Source of the DNA: Streptomyces chromofuscus
GTDB taxonomy: Bacteria; Actinomycetota; Actinomycetes; Streptomycetales; Streptomycetaceae
Assembly (NCBI RefSeq): GCF_015160875.1
Contig: NZ_CP063374.1
Coordinates: 6,389,501-6,453,500 of the forward strand
Length of the DNA stretch: 64,000 nt
Direction: 5' to 3'
Below are positions 16,361 through 24,707 of the stretch, piece by piece. How positions within the stretch are numbered: the stretch's first letter is position 1; each line of letters opens with the position of its first letter. Made by a program: the position numbers and the translations under genes. The notes beneath the pieces were generated by a model. That model saw only the letters and a list, made by a program, of their open reading frames with translations, was not told the DNA's origin and made no database searches.

Positions 16361-18070
16361 ATGGATCTGCCCCCGGACGACCGCACCCGGAGCCCGTACA
16401 CCGGTTTCACGCGCGCCCACTGGGAGGCCGCCGCCGACTGCCTGCTCGCCGCCGTGGAGCCCTGCGCCACCGAGGACCGCGCCCTCTACCACCTGCCCGG
16501 CGACCGCACGAGCGTGTCCGGCAGGCTCTCGGACGGCCTGGAGGGCTACGCCCGCACGCTGCTGCTGGCGGCCTTCCGACGTGACGAGACCGTGCTCGAA
16601 CGGTACGCGGACGGCCTCGCCGCCGGCCCCGGCGGCGTCTGGCCCCGCGTCAGGGACCGCAGCCAGCCCCTGGTCGAAGCGGCGTCCATCGCCCTCGCCC
16701 TGCGCCTGACCCGCGACCTGCTGTGGGACCGGCTCGACGACGCCGTACGCGGGCGGACGGTCGCCTGGCTCACCGACGCGCTCACCGCCGAGCCCTGGCC
16801 GTGCAACTGGGAGCTGTTCCCGGTGACGGTCGGCGGGTTTCTCCAGGAGATCGGCCACGAGACGGAGGCGTCCCGCACGGCGGTCGACCGTGGGCTGGAG
16901 CGCATCGAGGGCTGGTACGTCGGGGACGGCTGGTACACCGACGGGGACGGGCGCAAGTTCGACTACTACAACGGCTGGGCGATGCACCTCTACCCGGTGC
17001 TGCACGCCTGGCTGGCCGACGAGCACCGGTCGCTGGACCTGTACGGCGGCCGGCTCTCCCGGCACCTCGCCGACTACGCCCGCCTGTTCGGCTCCGACGG
17101 CGCCCCGATGCTCCAGGGCCGCTCCCTCACCTACCGCTTCGCGACCGCCGCCCCGCTGTGGCTCGGCGCGCTCACCGGGCACACCCCGCTGTCGCCGGGA
17201 CAGACGCGGCGGCTGGCGTCGGGTGCGCTGCGTCACTTCCTGGACCGGGGAGCGGTGGACGCACGGGGACTGCTGACCCTCGGCTGGCACGGCCCCGACG
17301 AGGCGGTGCTGCAGAGCTATTCGGGACCCGCGTCCCCGTACTGGGCGAGCAAGGGCTTCCTCGGCCTCCTCCTGCCCGCCGGGCACGAGGTGTGGACGGC
17401 GACCGAGGAACCGGGCCCGGCCGAGCGGGCCGACGCGGTCACGCCGGTCGGCCCGCCCAACTGGCTGCTGCAGTCCACGCGCTCGGACGGTGTGGTCCGG
17501 CTCCACAACCACGGCAGCGAGGACGTGCGCTACGACCCGTACTACACGCGCCTGGCCTACTCGACGGCGACGGAGCCCTCGGCGTCGTACGACAACAGCG
17601 TGATCGTCGGGGACGACGCGAGCCGGACGGAGATCGAGCCGCTCGGAGTGGGGGAGGGCTGGGCGGCCTCCCGGCACACCGTCGGTGACGGCGTTCGTGT
17701 CACGAGCCTGGTGGCGGCCGAGGGCGCGGTCGAGGTGCGCGCCCATCTGGTGGCGGGGGCCGCGGCGGGGACCCCGGTGCGGGTCACGGGGTGGGCCGCG
17801 AAGGACGGCATGCGCGCGGAACTCGCCCCGGTCAGCGGCCTCGACGACGCCCTCACCGGTACCGTGACCGACACCCCCGCCCTGTTCGTCGCCCTGGCGC
17901 GCCTGACCGGGGAGACGGACCCGGCACCCCTCGCGGACCTGGTCTCGGTGGACGTCCACGACGCCCGCGAACTGCGCGTGCGGTGGTCCGCCGGAACCGC
18001 CGCGCGCTTCCGGTTCAGGACGTCGGCCGACCGGTCGGGCGCGCCGTCGTGGACGGTGACGCCCGTGTGA
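16361..18070 (+). CDS. DUF2264-domain protein
   Basis: This 569-aa protein belongs to DUF2264, a family linked by genomic context to uptake and breakdown of pectin/rhamnogalacturonan-like oligosaccharides. Family landmarks include LYHLPGDRTSVSGRLSDGLE, WPCNWELFPVTVGGFLQEIG, GDGWYTDGDGRKFDYYNGWA, MHLYPVLHAWL and PASPYWASKGFLGLLLP. The alpha-helical N-terminal two thirds is probably an alpha/alpha toroid, with a beta-rich C-terminal part. GGAAGGAG lies 9 nt before the ATG. The operator just upstream is shared with the hydroxyacid dehydrogenase. It is cytoplasmic (no signal peptide). Confidence 0.85.
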   Translation: MDLPPDDRTRSPYTGFTRAHWEAAADCLLAAVEPCATEDRALYHLPGDRTSVSGRLSDGLEGYARTLLLAAFRRDETVLERYADGLAAGPGGVWPRVRDRSQPLVEAASIALALRLTRDLLWDRLDDAVRGRTVAWLTDALTAEPWPCNWELFPVTVGGFLQEIGHETEASRTAVDRGLERIEGWYVGDGWYTDGDGRKFDYYNGWAMHLYPVLHAWLADEHRSLDLYGGRLSRHLADYARLFGSDGAPMLQGRSLTYRFATAAPLWLGALTGHTPLSPGQTRRLASGALRHFLDRGAVDARGLLTLGWHGPDEAVLQSYSGPASPYWASKGFLGLLLPAGHEVWTATEEPGPAERADAVTPVGPPNWLLQSTRSDGVVRLHNHGSEDVRYDPYYTRLAYSTATEPSASYDNSVIVGDDASRTEIEPLGVGEGWAASRHTVGDGVRVTSLVAAEGAVEVRAHLVAGAAAGTPVRVTGWAAKDGMRAELAPVSGLDDALTGTVTDTPALFVALARLTGETDPAPLADLVSVDVHDARELRVRWSAGTAARFRFRTSADRSGAPSWTVTPV

Positions 18071-18086
18071 CGCGGGCGGCACGCTT

Positions 18087-18130
<44 letters not shown>

Positions 18131-18233
18131 GCGCCGCGCGGGGCGTCTCACGGCACGGGCGGCGAGGGCCGCGTAGTCGAGCCGCCGTCACACTTCGGCC
18201 GGCACCGAAGCGATCCGCCCCTACCGTGCCGTC

Positions 18234-18548
18234 ATGACTCCCTTCAGCGCACTGCAGCACGCGGCCGAGCCGCTGCTGCTCCCCAACGCCTGAAACCACG
18301 CCTCCGCCCGGGCCCTCGCGGCGCAGGGCTTCCCGGCGATCGGCACGACCAGTCTCGCGGTCGCCGCGGCGGCCGGGCCGCCCGACGGCGCGGCACGGAC
18401 CCGCGACGAGACGCTGCGGCCGGCCCTCACCCTCGGCAGGGAGCCGTTCCTGCTCTCCGTCGACGCGGAGGGAGGAGCGCTCGCTCGGGGGCCGGGTGAA
18501 CTCGTGGTCGTGAAGGGTTGGTTGGACAACCTGTGTGTGCGCGGGTGA
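18234..18548 (+). pseudogene. Isocitrate lyase/PEP mutase-family pseudogene
   Basis: From ATG 18234 the frame reads MTPFSALQHAAEPLLLPNA, then TGA (18291-18293) where the family has Trp-Asp, then NHASARALAAQGFPAIGTTS, LAVAAAAGPPDG, then ETLRPALTLGREPFLLSVD. This is the start of a PEP mutase/isocitrate lyase-like protein. The gene is broken twice: by the in-frame TGA and by loss of the C-terminal two thirds, replaced by an unrelated tail ending at 18548. TACCGT six bases before the ATG suggests the ancestor was leaderless. Confidence 0.8.
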
Positions 18549-18690
18549 GCGGCCGTGTCCATGACGTCCGGGGATCACCCGTGGGTCGTGGAACGTTCAC
18601 CTGCTGCCTCGATTCTCCTCACACGGCGCAGAAGCACCGGAAAAAAGGCAACCGCCGCAGACGGCAGCAGCGGTATCCAGGAGGAACATC

Positions 18691-20394
18691 ATGGGGCACA
18701 GCCACGGACACGGGCATCATCACCACGGACACGATCACGGCCACGGGCACGAGCACGCGCCGCTGCCCGCCGCCTTCGACACCTCCGTGCCCGACGAGGC
18801 CCTGACCCCGGAGCAGCAGTCGCGCCGCTCGCTGCTGCGCCGCGCCGGCCTGCTGGGCGCGGGCCTGGCCGCCGGCAGCGTGCTGTCGGGCACCGCCGGC
18901 ACGGCCCCCGCGGCCGCCGCCACCAACGGCCGCCGCGGCAAGGGTTTCCTGTGGCTCGCCGGCGACCACCACATCCACACCCAGTACAGCAGCGACGGCA
19001 AGTACCGCGTCGTCGACCAGGTCCGGCAGGGCGCCAAGCACGGCATGGACTGGCTGGTGATCACCGACCACGGCAGCGCCACGCACGCCAAGATCGGTGT
19101 CGAGAAGGTCAACCCGGACATCCAGCAGGCCCGCGCCGCCTACGAGGACACCCTCGTCTTCCAGGGGCTGGAGTGGAACATCCCGGCCGCCGAGCACGGC
19201 ACGGTGTTCGTGCACCCCGGCAAGAACGAGGTCTCCGTCCTCAAGCAGTTCGAGACCGACTACGACGGCAGCGTCAAGGGCGCGAGCGGCAACTCGCCCG
19301 CCAACGAGGCACTGGCCGTGGCGGGCCTCGCCTTCCTCTCCGACCAGGTGAAGCGGCGCAAGGTCCAGGACGCGCTGATGCTCGCCAACCACCCGGCGCG
19401 GCGCGGAGTCGACTCCCCGCACGAGATCCGCGCCTGGCGTGACGCGACGCCCGCGGGCCACCAGATCGCCGTCGGCTTCGAGGGCGCGCCCGGCCACCAG
19501 GCCGCCGGCCTGCCCGCGCCGCTCGGCATGGGCCGGGCCCGCGGCATCTACGACAACAACCCCAGCGCCGACTCCTTCGCCGGCTACCCGCTGGAGAGCT
19601 ACCGCACCTGGGGCGGCTTCGACTGGATGACCTCCACCGTCGGCGGCCTGTGGGACAGCCTTCTCGCCGAGGGCAAGCCCTGGTGGATCACCGCGAACTC
19701 CGACTCCCACCAGGTGTACGCCGACACCGCCGCGCGCGGCGGCGGCGACTTCAACGCGGGCGGCCGCTACGACGACCCGGTCTACGCCGGCAAGATCGAC
19801 GTCACCCAGGGCGACTACTGGCCCGGCTACTACAGCCGCACCCACGTCGGCTCCGACGGCTTCTCCTACGCCGCCGTCATGGACGGCATCCGCGCGGGCC
19901 GCATCTGGGTCGACCACGGCCAGCTGATCAGCGGCCTCGACGTCCGGGTGTCCGGCGGCAGCCGCTGGGCCACCCTCGGCGGCGCCCTGCACGTGCGCAA
20001 GGGCACGAAGGTCACGCTGACCGTGGACGTGGCGCCGGCCGGCGGCCCCAACTGGGCCGGTTTCGTCCCGAACCTGGCCCGCGTCGACGTCATCCAGGGC
20101 GACGTGACCGGCGAGGTCAAGGACAAGGACACCTTCACCGCGCCGACCGCCAAGGTCGTCAAGTCGTACGAGGTGAACAAGTCCACCGGCACCGTCCGCC
20201 TCACCTACGACCTCGGCAACGTCGACCGCCCCGTCTACGTCCGCCTGCGCGGCACGGACGGCAGGCGCAGCGCCGTCGGCGCGATGGGCGCGGCCGTCGA
20301 CCCGGCCGGCCCGGCGCTGGACGTCGTCGGCGACGCCGACCCGTGGCTGGACCTGTGGTTCTACTCCAACCCGGTGTGGGTCCTGCCCTCGTGA
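18691..20394 (+). CDS. PHP-domain (metal-dependent phosphoesterase-like) exported protein
   Basis: The 567-aa product starts with a striking His/Gly-rich run (14 His in the first 22 residues) that may bind metal. A twin-arginine-like RRSLLRRAGLLGAGLAAGS at about residues 46-64 and a cleavable-looking region to AAAATNG suggest Tat export. The PHP-type metal site follows (FLWLAGDHHIHTQYSSDG, then DWLVITDHGSATH), with further His/Asp ligands in LANHPARRG and TANSDSHQVYADTA. AGGAGGAAC precedes the ATG. The downstream gene overlaps it by 4 bp (GTGA), so the two are translationally coupled. Substrate is unknown; a phosphodiester or pyrophosphate is likely. Confidence 0.85.
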   Translation: MGHSHGHGHHHHGHDHGHGHEHAPLPAAFDTSVPDEALTPEQQSRRSLLRRAGLLGAGLAAGSVLSGTAGTAPAAAATNGRRGKGFLWLAGDHHIHTQYSSDGKYRVVDQVRQGAKHGMDWLVITDHGSATHAKIGVEKVNPDIQQARAAYEDTLVFQGLEWNIPAAEHGTVFVHPGKNEVSVLKQFETDYDGSVKGASGNSPANEALAVAGLAFLSDQVKRRKVQDALMLANHPARRGVDSPHEIRAWRDATPAGHQIAVGFEGAPGHQAAGLPAPLGMGRARGIYDNNPSADSFAGYPLESYRTWGGFDWMTSTVGGLWDSLLAEGKPWWITANSDSHQVYADTAARGGGDFNAGGRYDDPVYAGKIDVTQGDYWPGYYSRTHVGSDGFSYAAVMDGIRAGRIWVDHGQLISGLDVRVSGGSRWATLGGALHVRKGTKVTLTVDVAPAGGPNWAGFVPNLARVDVIQGDVTGEVKDKDTFTAPTAKVVKSYEVNKSTGTVRLTYDLGNVDRPVYVRLRGTDGRRSAVGAMGAAVDPAGPALDVVGDADPWLDLWFYSNPVWVLPS

Positions 20395-20903
20395 AGCCGT
20401 ACGTCCTCACCGTCGACGCGGGCCTGAGGGACCTGCGCGCGGCCGACCACCTGCTCCAGACGCTGGCGGCCGAACTCGCCCTTCCCGAGAGCACGTTCGG
20501 CTGCACGCACCTGGTGCGGGACGAGCGGCCGCGGGTCGTGCTGTCCTTCGCCCTCGCGTCGCGGGCGGCCCTGCCGCCGACGCGGGAGCGGCTGACGGCC
20601 AAGGGGTACGCGGTGACGGACGGCGCCCCCGACGAGGTCGGCCGCGCCGTGCTCTACCCGGGCGCGGCCGGCCTGACCGGCACGCTGTCGGTCGCGGAGC
20701 TGCTGTCCCGCTCCGCGGTCGGCCGCGTGAGCGTCCTGGGCACGACGGAACCCCCGGCGCCGGACGCCGCCGTCGTCACGCGGGACCACGTACGGCCGCA
20801 GTGGCAGGACGGTGAGCTGGTGCTCGCCGTCATGCCCGCGGTCGGCGGCACTCTGGTGCCCTTCGAGGTGCCCGACCCGACACCCTGCTGCGCCGACCAC
20901 TGA
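20391..20903 (+). CDS. Hypothetical protein coupled to the PHP gene
   Basis: The 170-aa protein has no recognised domain. It starts at a GTG that overlaps the TGA of the PHP gene, so it is read from the same mRNA and probably acts with it. It reads MKPYVLTVDAGLRDLRAADH, with a mixed alpha/beta pattern, and ends with DPTPCCADH, where the adjacent Cys pair plus His could bind metal or form a disulfide. No signal peptide or membrane segment is seen, so it is likely cytoplasmic. Conservation next to other PHP genes would support a joint role. Confidence 0.75.
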   Translation: MKPYVLTVDAGLRDLRAADHLLQTLAAELALPESTFGCTHLVRDERPRVVLSFALASRAALPPTRERLTAKGYAVTDGAPDEVGRAVLYPGAAGLTGTLSVAELLSRSAVGRVSVLGTTEPPAPDAAVVTRDHVRPQWQDGELVLAVMPAVGGTLVPFEVPDPTPCCADH

Positions 20904-20922
20904 GAGCCGGCGAGCGCCGCTG

Positions 20923-21414
20923 TCAGGCGGGGAGCCGGTCCAGCTCCCCGCCGACGGCCTCGCGCAGGGTGTCCTGGCGCGGCCCGAGCGCGTACCGCTC
21001 GTCGCTCCAGTGGTCCCGGGGGTACAGCCACACGGGCAGGCGCACGCGGTCGGCCGGCTCCCAGTCGAAGCGCGGCCAGACGTGGGCGTGCAGGTAGGCG
21101 TCGGTGTTCCCGAGGATCTCCGGATTGACCCTGCGGAAGGCCGGGTCGAGCCGCCGGCAGGCGCGTTCCACGGCCTCGCCCAGCCGGTCCATGTCGTTGA
21201 GGAACGCGAGCCGCCGCGACCTCGGCAGCTGGGACAGCCGCTGCACCGCCGGGTCGTCGACCAGCAGCACCGAGTAGCCCGGCAGGAACTGCACGTCCCC
21301 GATCACCGCGAAACCGGCGTTCAGCCGGCGCAGCACCGTCGGGTTCTCGCCGCGCAGGGCGCTGCCGATCCGGTCCGCGCGCCAGTCACCGTCTGTTCCG
21401 TCCTCGTCGGTCAT
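20923..21414 (-). CDS. HIT-superfamily hydrolase (diadenosine polyphosphate hydrolase-like)
   Basis: The 163-aa protein carries the histidine-triad-type motif YLHAHVWPRF (about residue 110) preceded by NPEILGNTDA, similar to actinobacterial diadenosine tetraphosphate hydrolases. It would hydrolyse nucleotide polyphosphates or nucleotidyl adducts. The triad here is H-x-H-x-W rather than H-x-H-x-H, a change seen in some subfamilies. The start ATG is at 21412-21414. It converges with the hypothetical gene at 20903. Confidence 0.75.
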   Translation of the reverse strand: MTDEDGTDGDWRADRIGSALRGENPTVLRRLNAGFAVIGDVQFLPGYSVLLVDDPAVQRLSQLPRSRRLAFLNDMDRLGEAVERACRRLDPAFRRVNPEILGNTDAYLHAHVWPRFDWEPADRVRLPVWLYPRDHWSDERYALGPRQDTLREAVGGELDRLPA

Positions 21415-21467
21415 GAGGCGGGAGTGTACGAGGTCCGGGTCGCCGGCCCGGACCTCGGTGGCGCCGC

Positions 21468-24329
21468 TCAGCCGGTCGGCGTGAAGACGAACGAGAACGT
21501 GCTGGGCCGTGCGTGCAGGTGGTACTGGGGGAGGGCGCCGGGGCCGCAGGACTGGGAGCCGATGCCCATCTGGCCGTGGTCCAGGTTCACCCACACCGTC
21601 CCGCCCGGCGTGAGATCGGTCAGGTGCCGGGCGGCGTCCAGCTGCTCGGTGGTCCAGCGCCGCGCGGTGAGCCAGAACTCCGGGTCGCCGTCCACGCGCA
21701 GGCCGCCGAGTTCCGCCCAGCGGACGTCGGCGCGGGCGCCGTTCTCCTGCGGGCGGACGTACGGGGTCTGCATCGCGTCGACCGTGGACCGCCAACGGCC
21801 CAGCTTCGAGGCGGCCTTCGTGTCGGGGTACGCCTCGCCGGGGCCGCCGCCGAACCAGGTGACGCGGTCGGCCGACGCCAGCCCGAAGCGGATGCCGAGC
21901 CGGGGCAGGGGCAGTTGCCAGTCGCCCTCGGGCGTCACCGAGACGCACAGCCGCAGCCGGTTCCCGTCGGCTGTCCAGCGGTACACCGTCCGCAGGGCGA
22001 CCTCGGCGGCCGCGGGCGCCACCCGGGTCCGTACCGTCAGCGCGTCCCCGCCCACCTCGACGCCGTCCAGCCGGTGCTGCATCCGGTGCAGGCCGAGCCT
22101 GCGCCACAGCGGCCCGTAACGGGCGTCGGGCTGCCAGGGGGCCCCTTCGTCGTTGTCGGTGGGGGCGCGCCAGACGTCCAGGCGGAGCCCCGTCACCTCC
22201 ACGCCGCCGACGGCACGCAGGGCGCCGGTGCGGGCGTCGAAGGCCGCCGGTCCCAGGCGCAGCAGCGGTCCGTCGGCGGCCGGGGACGCGGTGGCGGCCG
22301 GCACGACGGACTCCCGCCGGCCGACGGGAAGCTGCGCCCAGGCCACTTCGTGACCCCGTTCGCCCCACGGCGTGTCCCGCGCCAGCAGGGCCCGTACCGT
22401 CCACTGGGTCTCGGCCCCGGTGGGGGCGTCGGGCGGCGCGGGCAGCTTCACGTCGGCCGACTCGCCCGGCGTGAGCGGCGGGACGGACAGCGGGCCGGAC
22501 TCGGCCGTCTCACCGTCCACCTGGTAGGACCACTCGAAGGCGAGCGCGGACAGGTCGGCGAAGTCGTGGGTGTTGGTGACACGGACCGCGCCGGACGGGC
22601 CGTCGCCGTCGATCCGGACCGGCTCGATCACCTTCTTGAACTCGGTCAGCCCCGGTGACGGCGTCCGGTCGGGGAAGACCAGGCCGTCGCACACGAAGTT
22701 GCCGTCGTGCAGTTCCTCGCCGAAGTCGCCGCCGTAGGCGAAGCCCAGCTCCGGGTGGGCCACGCCGTGGTCGATCCACTCCCAGACGAAGCCGCCCTGG
22801 AGCCGGTCGTGGGACTCGAAGATCCGCTGGTAGTCGGCGAGGCCGCCGGGGCCGTTGCCCATGGCGTGGCCGTACTCGCAGAGAATGAAGGGCAGCGCGC
22901 GGCGCTTGTGCGTGCCGCCGTCCAGCCCGCGGCCGATCCTGTCGACCTCGGCGTGGGGGGCGTACATCCGCGAGTACACATCGGTGTCGCGGCAGTCGAC
23001 GTCGCCCTCGTAGTGCACGAGGCGGGAGTCGTCGCGGCCGTGGATCCACTCGGCCATGGCGGTCAGCCCGCGTCCGGTGCCGGCCTCGTTGCCGAGGGAC
23101 CAGACGACGACCGACGGGTGGTTCTTGTCCCGCTCGACCATCCGGGCGGCACGGTCGAGCAGGGCCGGGGTCCAGCGGTCGTCGTCGCAGGGGTTGTCCC
23201 GCCAGGACTGCGTGACGAAGCCGTGGGTCTCCAGGTCGCACTCGTCGACGACCCACAGGCCGTACTCGTCGCACAGGTCGAGGAAGGCCGGGTGCGGCGG
23301 GTAGTGGGAGGTGCGGACGGCGTTGACGTTGTGCCGCTTCATCAGCAGCACGTCCGCGCGCATGGTCTCGACGTCGAGGGCACGGCCGCGCTCGGGGTGC
23401 CACTCGTGCCGGTTGACGCCCTTGAACAGGACCGACCTCCCGTTGACCTTGATCAGGCCGTCCTCGAGGGCGACGGTGCGGAACCCGACGCGCAGCGCGA
23501 CGCGTTCGCCCTCGGTGGCCAGGACGCCCTCGTAGAGGCGTGGGGTCTCGGCGGTCCAGGGCTCGACGGCGACGGTGACCGGCTCGCCGGTGGCGATGTC
23601 GACGGACAACTCCGGGACGGTGACCCGGCCGGGCACGTCGGAGTCGACGCGCAGGGTGCCCTCGCCGGTGAGGTGGTCGTAGGAGGCGTGCACGAAGAAG
23701 TCGCGCGCGCCGCCCACCGGGCGGTGCAGCAGGGTGACGTCACGGAAGATGCCCGGCAGCCACCACTGGTCCTGGTCCTCCAGGTAGGAGCCCGCCGACC
23801 ACTGGTGCACCCGGACCGCGAGCACGTTGCCGACCCGTTTCAGCAGCTGGGCGACCTCGAACTCGTGGGGCAGGCGGGAGCCCTTGAACTCGCCGAGTTC
23901 CGTGCCGTTCAGCCAGACGCGGGCGCACGACTCGACGCCGTCGAAGCGCAGCACCGCGTCCCCGGTCTCCGGCCAGCCGTCGGGCAGGTCGAAGTGGCGC
24001 AGGTGGTCGCCGGTGGGGTTGTCGGTGGGGACGTGCGGGGGGTCGACCGGGAAGGGGTAGAGGTGGTTGGTGTAGGCGGGCGCCCCGTGGCCCTGGAGGA
24101 CCCAGTGGCCGGGGACGGCGACCTGCGGCCAGGCCCCGGCGTCGTAGCCGGGCTCGGCGAAGGAGTCGTCCTCGGCGTCGGCGGTCGGCGACAGCCGGAA
24201 GCGCCAGTCGCCGTTGAGGGACAGCCGGGCCGCGTCCGAGGCGTACCGGGCACGGGGCGGCAGGGCCCCGCGGCCCGGTGCGACGTCCTCGACGTAGCCG
24301 GCGGAGGGTGTGGTGGTGCGCAGGGACAT
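21468..24329 (-). CDS. lacZ: Beta-galactosidase, glycoside hydrolase family 2
   Basis: The 953-aa protein has the five-domain GH2 LacZ layout: a sugar-binding jelly roll (SLNGDWRFRLSPTADAEDD, VPGHWVLQGHGAPAYTNHLY), a middle Ig-like domain, then the TIM barrel with FKGVNRHEWHPERG, VRTSHYPPHP and the acid/base Glu in VVWSLGNEAGTG (about residue 415). The nucleophile Glu is in FILCEYGHAMGNGPGG (about 483). The C-terminal Bgal_small_N domain contains VTWFGGGPGEAYPDTK and ends PSTFSFVFTPTG. It has no signal peptide, so it cleaves imported beta-galactosides in the cytoplasm. The ABC permease normally upstream is reduced to a stub 12 bp away. Confidence 0.93.
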   Translation of the reverse strand: MSLRTTTPSAGYVEDVAPGRGALPPRARYASDAARLSLNGDWRFRLSPTADAEDDSFAEPGYDAGAWPQVAVPGHWVLQGHGAPAYTNHLYPFPVDPPHVPTDNPTGDHLRHFDLPDGWPETGDAVLRFDGVESCARVWLNGTELGEFKGSRLPHEFEVAQLLKRVGNVLAVRVHQWSAGSYLEDQDQWWLPGIFRDVTLLHRPVGGARDFFVHASYDHLTGEGTLRVDSDVPGRVTVPELSVDIATGEPVTVAVEPWTAETPRLYEGVLATEGERVALRVGFRTVALEDGLIKVNGRSVLFKGVNRHEWHPERGRALDVETMRADVLLMKRHNVNAVRTSHYPPHPAFLDLCDEYGLWVVDECDLETHGFVTQSWRDNPCDDDRWTPALLDRAARMVERDKNHPSVVVWSLGNEAGTGRGLTAMAEWIHGRDDSRLVHYEGDVDCRDTDVYSRMYAPHAEVDRIGRGLDGGTHKRRALPFILCEYGHAMGNGPGGLADYQRIFESHDRLQGGFVWEWIDHGVAHPELGFAYGGDFGEELHDGNFVCDGLVFPDRTPSPGLTEFKKVIEPVRIDGDGPSGAVRVTNTHDFADLSALAFEWSYQVDGETAESGPLSVPPLTPGESADVKLPAPPDAPTGAETQWTVRALLARDTPWGERGHEVAWAQLPVGRRESVVPAATASPAADGPLLRLGPAAFDARTGALRAVGGVEVTGLRLDVWRAPTDNDEGAPWQPDARYGPLWRRLGLHRMQHRLDGVEVGGDALTVRTRVAPAAAEVALRTVYRWTADGNRLRLCVSVTPEGDWQLPLPRLGIRFGLASADRVTWFGGGPGEAYPDTKAASKLGRWRSTVDAMQTPYVRPQENGARADVRWAELGGLRVDGDPEFWLTARRWTTEQLDAARHLTDLTPGGTVWVNLDHGQMGIGSQSCGPGALPQYHLHARPSTFSFVFTPTG

Positions 24330-24341
24330 CGGTCTCCTAGG

Positions 24342-24707
24342 TCAGCCTCTGATGCCGGTCTGCGCGATCCCCTGCACCAGCCGGCGCTGCAGGAAGAGGA
24401 ACACGAACACCAGGGGCAGGATGGAAAGGGCGGTGGCCATGAAGATCAGGTGGTGGTTGACGGCCTGGGTGATGTACGAGGAGAGGGCGACCTGGACGGT
24501 CCGGGCGCCGGGGTCGTGGCCGACGACCAGCGGCCACAGGAACGCGCTCCAGCCGTGGACGAAGGTGATCGTCGCGATCGCCGCGAAGAAGTGCAGCGAG
24601 TCGGGCACCACGACACGCCAGGACGCACCCCAGTGGCCGAGCCCGTCCACGCGTGCCGCCTCCTCCAGCTCCTTGGGGACCCCGAGGAAGTACTGCGGGA
24701 CGCGGGG
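24342..24707 (-). pseudogene. Carbohydrate ABC transporter permease, 3' remnant
   Basis: The surviving frame reads QYFLGVPKELEEAARVDGLG, the conserved EAA loop that contacts the ATPase, followed by two membrane segments (FFAAIATITFVHGWSAFLWP and FMATALSILPLVFVFLFLQ) and the family end RRLVQGIAQTGIRG. The first ~170 residues are gone: the frame is closed at the alditol oxidase stop (TGA of that gene at 24708). The breakpoint therefore fuses the end of one gene to the middle of another. The binding protein and partner permease are absent. It probably once served the adjacent beta-galactosidase. Confidence 0.85.
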
